From the NCBI GenBank assembly GCA_964035575.1, contig OZ037885.1, forward strand, positions 620,001 through 684,000: a stretch of 64,000 bases of DNA, in the 5' to 3' direction. The stretch comes from Rhynchopus sp. YZ270_cl-10 (lineage: Eukaryota; Euglenozoa; Diplonemea; Diplonemida; Diplonemidae). The stretch's first letter is position 1. Each line of letters starts with the position of its first letter. The translations under genes were made by a program, and so were the position numbers. The notes under the pieces were generated by a model. That model worked only from the letters and a program-made list of their open reading frames with translations, did not search any database and was not told the DNA's origin. Shown one piece after another: positions 31,201 through 40,530 of this stretch.

Positions 31201-31410
31201 GCGTGCCTTCTGATCAATCAGCTCCGATGCTGTCAACGCGGCGGCCACCCACGTCAGCCACAGCCGCTGCCTCAGGATCCTCCCATAGTCCTGTCTCTTC
31301 CTCGTCTTGTTCCGAGCACAGCTCTCTTTATATGCAGTCTGTCGCAGTGCAGCTGCACGGTGTTTTAACAGTTTGCCACGTTCTCGAACTTCTGTGATGC
31401 GTTGGTCCAT
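28267..31410 (-). CDS. Large protein with cyclic-nucleotide-binding-like domains
   Basis: 1047 residues from the ATG at 31408-31410, which follows ACCTCAG and a C-rich leader. Residues 1-95 are basic and helical. At about 105-190 lies a cyclic-nucleotide-binding fold: ALRIAISHMKREIHVEGSFI, then FFLGQGKVQVV, then GAFFGEES, where FGE is the phosphate-cassette core. A second, poorer copy is at about 310-420 (LLLITKGSVSC, then PPCLIGAEGMG), and a third remnant is near 520-620 (FLLLHGKLTVF). Only the first keeps the FGE element, and even it lacks the usual RxA arginine, so ligand binding is doubtful. The C-terminal third is low in complexity, with acidic and proline-rich parts. Such proteins often act in flagella or signalling, but nothing here fixes the role. 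Confidence 0.8.
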   Translation of the reverse strand: MDQRITEVRERGKLLKHRAAALRQTAYKESCARNKTRKRQDYGRILRQRLWLTWVAAALTASELIDQKARKYAYAILQKLMVPFIHRYRRKKISEYVTKSWSEVCANAPTLAAFNLSPILYHVPDPALRIAISHMKREIHVEGSFIAHEGSVATKLFFLGQGKVQVVPQGGECFVLDEGAFFGEESLLQHEDINTTPAIPKKRLFKSTPEEDKMRLITSAAIGGNKARLQMKKHSSISLSPITPTSAPVSPLSPRGMTYSVSYKAVETSCIWTLGESDLKSVLSELSSVERKKMEAACINLSKSAKLGVEHLRLTDLQNTTPRLFAKLPSSFLCVLLARCTQHSLPCGAELSRIGAPITSLLLITKGSVSCTEAERGFRRHSAPFKPPCLIGAEGMGACRVHVRTVVAESPCVVWVLEREVVLDLCVSMQVGEGGQAEYSSAVLEALQKNSLAALVAMLAPCVSFANYRAPRCDRPTPSFANPEPPMEPEKPRKETFLFSQFFPQKVWPTIFPSCQYSCHATSECVLKAGSSTNSVFLLLHGKLTVFTQDNHPCRVISGATFLNPAEALLGFAVPVTFTVRSRFAIICRVAKSCLIQTGAPYCAAFEYALREYEAHSQGQTVERLHATLRILWRNATPSRSVTGAPVRSGTPSVDPTEERSARSSQQGLRRERGGPSGVPDVRHREEEKDVAETQEQAVRRILALLSKEATAVLMAGDRGGGGEPEAATLEDIARHSADTGVTLFPQCAPPVATALASHNYFYRLLGSNVRRLQLLPSSPAPPRAEQKRILDGDLVIARSMLARKPARSSTQQDRRIAATSPLDSFDSESSEGGEPFAVPEDPPPLLEYLAPTTPLRAPVCTATGYKLQAMLGPVCDAFGAADADTQMSPTRRDSLRSVGTPGSPVWNRTFEKAGFEPSPPNKPAKPLYEAIEGDLPYLSSVLKRRAAERGRAGGDGGSKADSKARGNGMPTLSRGKCVPRGDAVWRLLVVPGERERVRRESLMEDAVSLLGKEGGGGGGGGACAGRNTTCLASRLYSSKSRSTNGF

Positions 31411-32589
31411 TTGGTAGGGGGGTGGGGGGTAATCTGAGGTTTGAGGGTGGGAGGGAAAAGTGTTGAAAAACCAAATAATGGTTGGTTTTCTCTGTATTGC
31501 TTTGGCATGTTTTTTTGCCGAAATTCGAAATTAGTTTGGTGTAAACTGCAAAATATAAGGATAAGCTGAGATTTGAGGGTGGGGGGGAGAAAAAAAAGAT
31601 CGGGTATTTCGTTTGTACGCTCAAAGCTGGAAAACAAAAAGATGAAAAAAATTGTGTTAAACTGAAGTACGGTTGTTGTGGTTAATTGAGTACTCAAAAG
31701 AAAACAAGCGAGCTTCCGTCTTTTTTCAATCCGTTTTGTTTTGCCTGCAAGCGCTGCCTCCAATCTTTTTAGAATTGACTACAAGTTGTTTTATCAAAAT
31801 CTGAAGGGTACGTCGAGAGGTGGAGGTGGAGGAGTAAAAAAAAAGAGTTGCGGGGTATCTATTCGTTCTTATTTCTTCGGAGGGGATGGTGAAGGGGGGA
31901 TAGAGAGAGGGTGGAAGATGGTAACCCAGATTGATTTGAATAATAATAGGGGAAAAAAATGGTGTCATCACCAAACGGATTCTCCGTGGTTCCCCCGAAG
32001 GTGCTCCGCAAATTTTAATATAGCCCGAAACACTTCTCCGTGGTTCCCCCGTGGGTTGTCCGTACCCCCTGAATCACACCAAAAAAGGAAGAAGAAGGGG
32101 GAAAAAAAGGGGGTAAAGTTGACAGCGCTACAGACAACAGCTCTTTTTTTTTTGAATGCAGGTACACTCTCTATTTAACAATGGGCAGTCCAAATGGGGA
32201 AGCCTTTTATTTTTCACAAAGGAGACAAAAAAACACTTTTTTTTGGAACACCCGTTTCCCCCTCCAGGCCCCCCCTTTTTTGCAACCTTTTTTGAAAATT
32301 GTGGAATAGTGTAGTTGCCACAAAGTGCGGTTGCAAAAAAAAAAACGGTGGAAGGGGTACTCACATGTGTGAGAAGGGTTCTTTTGAGGAATAAGCAAAG
32401 TAAAGAAACTCTTGATGACGAGGCTGAGCCTCTCGTGCACGCAAATCGTGGAAGCGGGGAATGGAGAAGGGAGAAGGGGAGACACAGAAACAGATCTTCA
32501 CGTATTGTTCGTTCTTTTCTCTTTCTCGAAAATCAAACACAAGATGTGTCACATGCACACGGCTGGTCCACAGACAATTTAAAACTGTA

Positions 32590-32668
32590 GTTGTTGATGC
32601 AGGCACCTCCGACTGACCCACGTACGATGCCAGCCATCCGGATGAAAGTACCCTGCGGCCTACAACAA
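32590..32668 (-). repeat. R2 structured repeat (near-consensus)
   Basis: On the minus strand it opens GTTGTTGTAGGCCGCAGGG, contains CATCCGGATG and GTACGTGGGTCAGTCGG, and closes CCTGCATCAACAAC. GTTGTTG pairs with CAACAAC and GCAGG with CCTGC, giving a long closed structure. GTGGGTCAGTCGG resembles the Pol III A box of tRNA genes. Confidence 0.75.
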
Positions 32669-33397
32669 CAAAAATAAAAACCTCGTGTTGGAACAAAAGA
32701 ATCCAAAAAAAAAAATAAAAAGGCATCCTGAAGCGCGGGAAAATTCTCAGAAAAAAAAAACAAAAACAAAAAAAGTGCAACCCAGTTAGTAAAAAGTGTT
32801 CGAAAAAGTGGGAGCAAATTCGCACCTTTTCCCCACGGGATTTACACCCACCCCCCTACCCCTATCCTATTTTGTTTTGTCTTAGCACAACACGTAAACC
32901 ACTCACTCGGATTTTTGGATTTTTGGATTTTGTATTATTTTGGGGGATCTGTCGGGTAGTCGTACCATTGATCATTTGTTTGGATACTCGCCGGTTGTGG
33001 GTTGGTGGTTATGAACACAATCATTTCTCGGTAACCGCTTTTTGGAAGTGCGGACGTTGGTTCTTCCTCTTGTTTTTTTTTTTTTGAAGAAAATAATTTC
33101 ATATACTTTCCATTCAATGAGAAAGTACACAAAGAACGTTCAAAAAACGATACGTCCCGTCTTTTTTGAAGAGAAAAAAAAGAAGAAAAAAATTGCACCC
33201 ATTTGCACCCAGCTAAGGGGTAGCTTCCGTAGTCAATATCACTCTGAAGAATAGGCTAGGATGCTCTACAGTAAGCACACCTCATATCCCTGGAGAGTGT
33301 GGCAGAGTGATAAGACAGATTAGGGCATTCTGGTCTCACCCCGATTTTTTTGTGCAAACCTCATCCTGCAAAAAAAAACATCAGAAAAAAAATTTGC

Positions 33398-33440
33398 CTT
33401 GAAATACAAAGCCCTCTTGCGACAGTGTACCAGAAACAAA
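33398..33440 (-). repeat. R4 structured repeat
   Basis: On the minus strand: GGTACACTGTCGCAAGAGGG, then CTTTGTATTTCAAGGC and, after AAA, a run of eight T. Other copies: 48779-48830, 56516-56565, 60163-60212 and part of 10071-10115. Confidence 0.65.
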
Positions 33441-33895
33441 AACAAAAAGGGGAAAAAAAAAACACAACAAAAAAAAAGAAGAAACTCCCATGTCAATCTT
33501 AAGACACACCACGCTTTTTTTGTGATCAAGAGAAAAGGGGGGGAGGCAGTTTTTTTTCAACACTGCACACCACGTTACCCCCCACTCTCCTCTCTCTCTC
33601 TTACACAGACTAAAGGGAAACAAAAGTAGCACAAAGCAGCAAGGACAGTACCAAAAAAACGCGTAGAATAACCACACAGACACACACCTTTGGAGGCCAT
33701 ATTCTGCGCAAGAATTACCCCAAATAGTTATCAAACACACACATCCCCCATATCCCCTCCCCCAAGAAACAAAAAAAAAAACAAAAAACACGCAGACCAT
33801 ATTCCTCCCTCGGACTCCTTCTAGATATCTCTGGTCGACCAAAAAAACCCCCCTTCTCCCCACTCCCCTCTCCCCCTTCTTCCCTCCCCCGCTCA

Positions 33896-35796
33896 TCAAA
33901 CTGCAGATGGGCGTGTTAGAGGGGAGGCTTCGCCAGTACGAAGTTCTCTCGGTCCTGCAGGGCGGCGTGCGTGTGGTGGAGGAATCTCGTCTAGTGGCGG
34001 GTTGACGAAGGTCCACACTATCCCGTCCTTCACAAGGAAGGGGAGGTCCGCCCAGAAGGCTTTGTGTGGTATTGACGCAGCACCAGTGGTGTTGTTCACC
34101 TGTTGTGTGAATGGATGTGTTTTTTTTTTTTTTTTTTTTTGGCGTATGTTTTTGTTAGCAGGCCTAATGCTAACCGTTGGTTCGTCGGTTCACTTTTATT
34201 TATTATTTTTTTTATTTATCCGTTGGTTCGTCGGTTCACCCTTAAAAATGGGGGTTTTTTGGGATGGGGGGTTCTCTGCCTGTGGTATGCCGTGGGTACC
34301 TTGGTCCTGGAGATGTGGGCACCTGCGCCGCATCTTCAGGAGGAAGGGAGATTAAAAGAAGGACACAGCAGTGCATACTGCGGCCCCCACCACTGGGTTC
34401 GAGGAGGAGGATCTGTCAGTCGACGAGACATCGAGTGTTGGAGAAGTTCTGATCTCTGAAGATACAGAGAGCAGTGTTGCATCTGTTGATGTTAAAGAGG
34501 AAAGCGAAGATAGCGATTGCGATGGCGGTGGCGGTGACGATGGAGACTTGTTTCAGGGACTCAATGATGCACCCCCCTTGCCGGCAAAAATTAAAAAGGT
34601 AGCCTACCGTGCGCCTGCGGCGCAGCTCAAAAACTGGCAGCCCACAGACCTCTACCATAGTTTGGCTGTAAAAATGTTCGGTTTTAGGCCACAAATTTTG
34701 AAATGTTGCGTACCGTGGCTTCGCCAGAAAGTTTTGATATTAACCGCCGTTTCTTCTTGTCCTGAGGGAAGGTTTCGTTCACTAGAGAGAACCTAATGCG
34801 AGGGCTTGACGTGGAAAAACGTGAGAAAAGGGTTGGTTTGGTTCTTGATGTACGTTACCATCCCACGTCATCACGTATTTACGCGAAATGAACGGACCTT
34901 TTCGCGCGGAGCGCGAAAAAAAATTTTTTGACCCCTTTTTGGACATATCTTCACGATTTTGGGGAAAAATTTTTTCCATGAAGATAAGCGAAAACCCTGG
35001 ACCCCTTCCCGGAGGGAAATTTTTTTTTTTCGTTTTTTTTTTTTTTTTTCCGTCGGTTCACTTTTTTCCCCCCTCCCCCAAAGTTAGCATTAGGCCTGTT
35101 TTGTTAGCTTCTGTTGATGGTTATAGCAACTTTTGAAAACTCCCCTTTAACTCACCCTTCCGAGGATTGAGGAATTCCCAACACTACCCACTCCAATCCA
35201 ATCACTTATTCTACCAATTATTTTATTTTTCGAGAATTTGAAAAAAAAGAGAAAGTACACCTCTGTGGGAAGGTGTCAAATCGCAGGCACTTTTATTGAT
35301 ACACCATTTAAAGAGAAAAAATCATTCCACCTACACATACTTGTTTATTGTATACAATTCCTCCTGCAAAGTAGACGAATATGGCTGCACCGAAGCCGAT
35401 TAGGAAGTAGGCACCCCAGGAGAGATCGAGACCGGAGCTTGACTTCTTGGAGTCGGGGGCGGAGTCGCAGATGACGATCCCGACGAAGACTGGGTCGATG
35501 TCTGTTAGGGTGCAGTTGCCGTTGACCTTTGCAAGCATCTTCGTTGTGGCTGCAAGGTATGCAAAAAGGTCAAGCTGTTTGCAGAACTGCGGCATGCATC
35601 CATCCATAGCTGCATCAGAGATCGGCCTGTACGTCGTTATCCCACCCACATCCGCTGGGCACGTTAAACTATTTGAGTAGTGCAACAGATATGGTTGCCC
35701 GCTACAATAAAGCGTCGAGTCCTGCCCGTTCGCCGGCCCCACCACCCCACACAAACACAACACACATCCCAGCAAAAACGAATGAACCGTCCACAT
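33896..35796 (-). CDS. ATG27 / mannose-6-phosphate-receptor-like type I membrane protein, two exons
   Basis: Exons 35796-35341 and 34099-33896 join in phase 0 across a 1241-base intron (GTATGT to CACAACAG) to give 219 residues. The start MWTVHSFLLGCVLCLCGVVG is a signal peptide. The lumenal part has six cysteines (LYCSGQP, LTCPAD, GCMPQFC, GNCTLT, VICD). A membrane helix YFLIGFGAAIFVYFAGGIVY follows. The cytosolic part SIPHKAFWADLPFLVKDGIV has the P-H-FW-LP-LVKDG pattern of this receptor family, and half of that evidence depends on the join, which supports it. Such proteins cycle between Golgi, endosomes and autophagic membranes. The intron contains a 940-bp DNA element. Confidence 0.78.
34159..35098. 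mobile_element. 940-bp DNA transposon remnant inside an intron
   Basis: Ends CAGGCCTAATGCTAAC and its inverse, flanked by the direct repeat TTTTGTTAG (34150-34158 and 35099-35107). CAG ends and an 8- to 9-bp duplication fit hAT-like (or Mutator-like) elements. Inside, a plus-strand frame at 34371-34796 encodes an acidic serine-rich segment (ESEDSDCDGGGGDDGDLF) and then a short piece; it resembles the acidic N-termini seen in some transposases, but no catalytic core is present. It also contains the GTGCGCCTGCGGCGC and CCGTGGCTTCGCCAG modules found in other repeats here. A CGTCGGTTCAC motif occurs near both ends. Confidence 0.7.
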
Positions 35797-35893
35797 CCCA
35801 ACTATTGTTTTCCCCCCCGTGGATGGGGCATGTATTGCTCTGTAGGGGTTGGTTAGGTGAGGGTGCTGTGGGGAAATAGAAACGTAGCATATA

Positions 35894-35928
35894 GTATTTT
35901 CATCATAATGCAATCAATAAATTGATAG
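35894..35928 (-). promoter_or_regulatory. Conserved 5' motif P1 (copy at the ATG27-like gene)
   Basis: On the minus strand: CTATCAATTTATTGATTGCA, then TTATGATGAAAATAC, 98 bases before the ATG. It is identical to the copy at 22892 except for one inserted T. A partial inverted copy (ACATATGATGAAAA) lies just beyond, at 35944-35957. Confidence 0.45.
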
Positions 35929-36770
35929 GAAATAGAAACGTAACATATGATGAAAAACCCCATGGGAGAGAGGGGGCTGTGGTGAAACGCACAACATCTC
36001 GAGGTGAGGAGTGGCTCACTGCAGCGCGGTTCGTCTCCAGAACCCCTTGCTTTGTTTCTATTTTCTCCATTTCATGAGCTGACAGAAGGGGGGGAAGAGA
36101 GAAAATTGAGGCAAAGAAAAAGAGAGAGAGAGAGAGAGGGTGGAGGTTTCGTTATTGGTGTAGAGTGTTTGAAAGTCTGACATGAAATCTATTCGAGGTG
36201 CGTGTGCATCCAGTTGTCACCTTGGAAATTTTTTGACCACTTACATTTTGGAAAATATGAGGGGGGGAGATTTTCCCCAAAATCTGGGGTGGTAAAATTG
36301 ACCCTTTACCCCCCCACACATCGATTTCAATACTATACCTTACCACCCTGGGTGACCCTACAGGGGTTGAACGGAGGTTGTAGGAAAAAATCTAGAAAAA
36401 TCTATTTAAAAAAGGTCAATTGAGTACAGAACGTTGTTCCGTTTTTTGCGAAGTGATTGTCGACACCACAAAAAGGCTTATAAAATGAACCTTAAGCATC
36501 TTTCTGTTGCTCTTTAGTCACGACAAATAGAGGAAAGTGCAAAAAAACACTGAAAGTTTACATCAAAAAAAAATAGTGTAAAATGCCTCTCTTAGTAGTC
36601 CATCGAGATAGCTGCCCCCCTCCCTCACCAAAAAAGAACGAGAGATTAAATTGGGCCATGCTCTCTGATAGTTGCTTTTCAGAAAGTCCCTGGAGGGAAC
36701 CCTCGAGGAATTCATTTTGTTATCCCTTGAGCCTTGGTGGGATTTGTTCTTGAGGTCTCATCGGCACCAT
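35929..36770. other. Spacer without recognised gene
   Basis: Contains GA-rich microsatellite (36120-36139) and a diverged R1 copy at 36475-36513. No exon supported. Confidence 0.5.
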
Positions 36771-38598
36771 TTAGGGCATGTCAATCATGACCCGTCCCCC
36801 CCGCTCCTGATGACAGTGTATATGGCATTCAAGCAGTTTCATGTCGTTGCGCAGTATGCCGACCTCGCTTGCGATACCTTGCATCTCGTTGTGTCGCGAG
36901 GAGGTGATGCGTTTGCACTGCCGTGTCAGGCGGGACAGCTTTGCCGCAAGCAGACGAATGGCCTCATCGTCCCTGAGGTGATGAGGTGTGTTTGATAACG
37001 AATTAAACGAATTCAATTTAGAGTGGGTAACGCCTGACACGGAGTATAGCCCACTGGTGTGTGTGTGTTGTTTGATAACGAAATAGGGGGGGTAAATTCT
37101 TGCGCAGAATATGGCCCCAAAGAGATAATTGTCGTTGTGAACTGCTAATTGAATAAGGTTAAGAAGACCCCCGATTATTCTCAAATCCTAAAAAAATCAA
37201 AAAAGTGAGAGTCTACAGAATAAGAAGAGTATGACATATCCCCAGACAGCATGGGGTTGGGGGAAGAGAGCAGCACGGCCGACACCACAGCGATCATTGC
37301 TATGGGTGACGAAGAAGATGTCAATAGACAAGGTGCTATCTGCAAAAAAAAAGTCCTGGCTCTCCCCATGCGAGACGTGGAAAGACTTTTTACACTTTTT
37401 GTGAAATGGGGTCCCCAGAGGTAGAAGGCACCTACCGAGGCTACAGTTTATGAGCCATGACTCCATGCCCAGCCCAGCGGCGTCCAGACCATCCCAGCCC
37501 TAAGGTACCCTATATTACGCCTGCACACCACGAGGACCAGAGCGACCACAGCGACATTCCTGCGGACTGGACTTTCCTGATACCCCTGCACCTCCTGGGT
37601 CGAGCAGTTTAGGAAGGGAAGGATAACCATGTGGTGCACCGTGACCACTGGGGGATTTCTTTGAAACACTTGAAGAGCTGCGGAATCTAAAAAAATTCAT
37701 CTTGCATAAAAAAAAAAAATAAACCATACTCTGCTCTCTCCATTTCTGCCTGCTTTTCCAGCGCCTTCGTCTTTTTGAGGGTGTCTTGCCTCTCTGCTCT
37801 GAGTCGTTTGAGGTCTGTTTTGACCTCACGCTTTACGTCTGAGATGACTGCTTGCATCTCCGAGGCTCGCGAGATACGCTCTGCCTCCAACACACCAGCA
37901 ACCTTTTTAATCTCCTCCACGAGCCCTGCCCTTTCCACTTCCAAACGTTCTTCACTCTGCAGGCCTCTACAACGGTGCTCATGAACCTTCCTCTGTATCA
38001 TAACCGATACGTCCACCTGCTCTGCCACTGCCGTATTCATATTCTCCACTCCTTTCAATATTTCGGCAAATTCTGCTTCAAACCTTTTCCTCTGTGCCCC
38101 TAGCCGCTGTTCCCATTCTTTTCTCTTTTCTTCCGTTGTAGATGTCACCATGGACAGCTCATCTTCCAGGTCTGCCACCTCTGATTCAATTTTGGCGTCA
38201 CGAAATGAAGGAAACGATGTTCTCTGCAGCGCGGGTCTGGTTGGTGAGGCAAGATGGGAACGGATGCCCATAGAGATTGGGCGTGGGGTAGAGCGGTGGT
38301 GGGGTGTGTTTTGGGGTGCGGAGAGTCTGGTGAGAAGCGATTTTTTGCGTGAATCTTCCCCTCGACGGAGACGAAGTGCGTCGTTACTACTCCGTAACGC
38401 TTCATTCTGTGCAGCAACTCTCTGTAATTGACCTTCCAAAACGGCAAGCTCATCCCCAGCTACCTCAAGCTCCGCCCCCACCACTGCAGCAGAATGCTGG
38501 CAAAAGCTCCGCCGCACAGCTCGCTCTTTACACAGATCCGCTCCATACCCTTCTTCAACAGAAGACCTACTATACAAAGCGGCGATAGCTGAAAGCAT
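36771..38598 (-). CDS. Coiled-coil protein, two exons
   Basis: Exons 38598-37730 and 36972-36771 join in phase (GA then G) across a 757-base intron (GTATGG to CACCTCAG) to give 356 residues. The joined sequence MERAEDDEAIRLLAAKLSRL continues the heptad pattern, which supports the join. Predicted coiled coil covers about residues 40-75, 130-175 and 190-345; a basic serine/proline loop around 80-125 separates them. No membrane segment or signal peptide. The length and pattern suit a cytoskeletal, flagellar or centrosomal component, but no family is recognised. The ATG at 38596-38598 follows a pyrimidine-rich CACCCCTTTCTCT stretch. Confidence 0.75.
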
Positions 38599-38702
38599 AG
38601 AGAAAGGGGTGTATTGTGGTATGCTGTGCAGTAGGTAGTGCAGAGGAGGGAGAAGTAGGAGGCGTTTTTGGGTAATTTATTGTAGCATGAAAGTGGTAGA
38701 AA

Positions 38703-38807
38703 CCACCTGATTTTTACCTCGCGTATAGGCGGGTATAGGCGCGTATAGGGCCGTATAGGACCGTCCGTACACCTTCACCGCCTTTACGCGGGGTAAAAAT
38801 CAGGTGG
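38703..38807. mobile_element. MITE family M1
   Basis: The termini are CCACCTGATTTTTACC and GGTAAAAATCAGGTGG, with an interior of GTATAGG-type repeats; 105 bp, flanked by AAA on both sides. It is the closest relative of the copy at 6943-7069. Confidence 0.8.
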
Positions 38808-39660
38808 AAATATATGGAAAGGTGTGAAAAAAAGGGGGGCAAACCAAATAAACGGCTTGTTTTCCCTTGAGGAGGGTCGCGTAGAGGGTATGAATATGTT
38901 GAAACAGTATGAGACACAGATTTAGAACCCCCCCTCCCGCAAGAAGAACTATGCCGTGTCGGAACTGGAGTGGCGGGTATGCACCTTGTTGAAATAATTA
39001 GGTGTGGCTTGTCATCGAAAAAGCGGTTTTTTTTTTTTTTGCAGAGAGAGAGAGACGATAAGAACCCTGAAGGTGGCGCACACCACGTGAGGTGTCGAAT
39101 CACAATGCCACAATGAGCACATTCCACTGGAGGCAACCAATATCGAGGAAACGTGCCTCTGCGGGGGGTGGTAGATAGAATACAAAGAAGACGAGCAGGA
39201 GGTCAGCCCTCTGATAAAGAGGGCATCGAAGTTGATGTAGAAGATGAAAGCAATGAAGACAAAGGCACAGTACGTTATGTTCTTTTATTGTCCCTTTGTC
39301 AAAATCTCTTTGTTTTTCTCTTTTGTCTATTTTTCTTGCATTTTTATTCTCTTCTTTGTACTTTCTTTTGTTTTGGTTGTTGTTAGATACGCTCAATCGC
39401 CTATCGACTTCTGTGAATAACAAGGGGAGAGAGAGAGAGCGCCCGCTCAAAACGCTTTCTATTAGTTTGCTTGGCAACACAGTATCGGTGGTGTCGCTGA
39501 TGGTGAGAGGGTCTGCGGTGCTTGCGGGAGGAGGGTGTCCTGTGAGGGTGTGCGTCGTGCAGCTTCGTCGTGCAGTGTGCAGCCGGCGGCGTCACTCTGC
39601 GTGTCTCCGTCGCTTGCGGGATTCCTCCGGTGGTTTGTCTCTGCTGCGTTTCGGGCGTGC
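38808..39660. other. Spacer without recognised gene
   Basis: Only the duplicated 3' flank of Ubl-LRR copy B (from about 39541) is identifiable. The rest shows no exon or known repeat. Confidence 0.5.
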
Positions 39661-40530
39661 TTAAGTTACTCGACACAACAAATCGCTGCAGCCGGAGAGG
39701 TCCATGCTCCTCAACGAAGTGCATTCATGAAGGAAGCAGGACCCAAGTTGTGTAACACTGTTCAGTGGTATTAAATCCAGTGTGTGCAAAGCGCTGCATC
39801 CATAAAGGAAGCCCTGTCCAATTTGTGTAACATTGCCCAGCGGTGCCAAGTCCAGTGAACACAAAGCAGTGCATCCAAAAAGGAACATGCTGTTAATTTG
39901 TGTAACACTTCTCAGTGGTGTTAAGTCCAGTGTGCGCAAAGCAGCGCATCCAGAAAGGAAGCTGGACCCAATTTGTGTAACATTCCTCAGTGGTGTTAAG
40001 TCCACTGAACACAAAGCACTGCATCCAGAGAGGAAGTCGTACCCAATTTGGGTAAGATGGATCAACCCAGAGAGATCGATGTCTGTCAATGACATGCAGC
40101 GCGCGAGAAAGCCGTTACCAATGCGGGTGACAACAGACTCGGCACTCAGATCAAGACTCATCAACGATGTGCCAATCAAGAAGAAATCAGGAATCACTGT
40201 CGCAACCTCCGCCTGCAGAAGCAAACACGCCACCTCAGGATCCTGCACACTCTTCAGCTTCTTTGACGTGATGTCAGTCTCACCCAACGCATGAAGTGCT
40301 GCAATGGCATCGTACTTCTTCACCTTCGCCAACACAACCGTGTCTCCAGCACTCAACTGCGTCACGTCGTATCCTTCGTCCATCACCTCCCCCCTGAAAC
40401 TCATCACAAAGCCGTCTTCAGGCAACCCCACTGCAGACGCAACCTTCCGACGCATCACCGCAGATGTGTCATCCTCACCCAGCTCCACTGTATGCTCCAC
40501 TCCGTTCAACCCCTTGACAGTCAAATCCAT
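39661..40530 (-). CDS. Ubiquitin-like domain plus BspA-type LRR protein (copy B)
   Basis: 289 residues from the ATG at 40528-40530, reading MDLTVKGLNGVEHTVELGED. The domain order is the same as in copy A: ubiquitin-like residues 1-70, linker, and about seven BspA-type LRR units (SLMSLDLSAESVVTRIGNGF, AALRTLDLTPLRSVTQI). It ends SGCSDLLCRVT; the DNA beyond still resembles the basic tail of copy D, but a stop intervenes. A leader ending ACAACAG lies about 27 bases before the ATG. The repeats differ in number and order from the other copies, as expected if units are exchanged between paralogues. Confidence 0.85.
   Translation of the reverse strand: MDLTVKGLNGVEHTVELGEDDTSAVMRRKVASAVGLPEDGFVMSFRGEVMDEGYDVTQLSAGDTVVLAKVKKYDAIAALHALGETDITSKKLKSVQDPEVACLLLQAEVATVIPDFFLIGTSLMSLDLSAESVVTRIGNGFLARCMSLTDIDLSGLIHLTQIGYDFLSGCSALCSVDLTPLRNVTQIGSSFLSGCAALRTLDLTPLRSVTQINSMFLFGCTALCSLDLAPLGNVTQIGQGFLYGCSALHTLDLIPLNSVTQLGSCFLHECTSLRSMDLSGCSDLLCRVT

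Larger units (their letters stand above)
31411..33895. other. Long non-coding stretch with R2 and R4 repeats
   Basis: Rich in A and T runs; no exon supported. It holds an R2 repeat (32590-32668), an R4 repeat (33398-33440), an R1/R5-like core at 32419-32440 and a short direct repeat TTCTCCGTGGTTCCCCCG at 31979 and 32035. Confidence 0.55.

Noticed and set aside
33381-34016. 211-residue minus-strand frame
   Set aside because: It overlaps the well-supported last exon of the ATG27-like gene in another frame and consists largely of low-complexity F and V runs.
34371-34796. Plus-strand acidic frame as a host gene
   Set aside because: It lies within an element with inverted ends and a target duplication, in an intron, and ends in sequence shared with other repeats.
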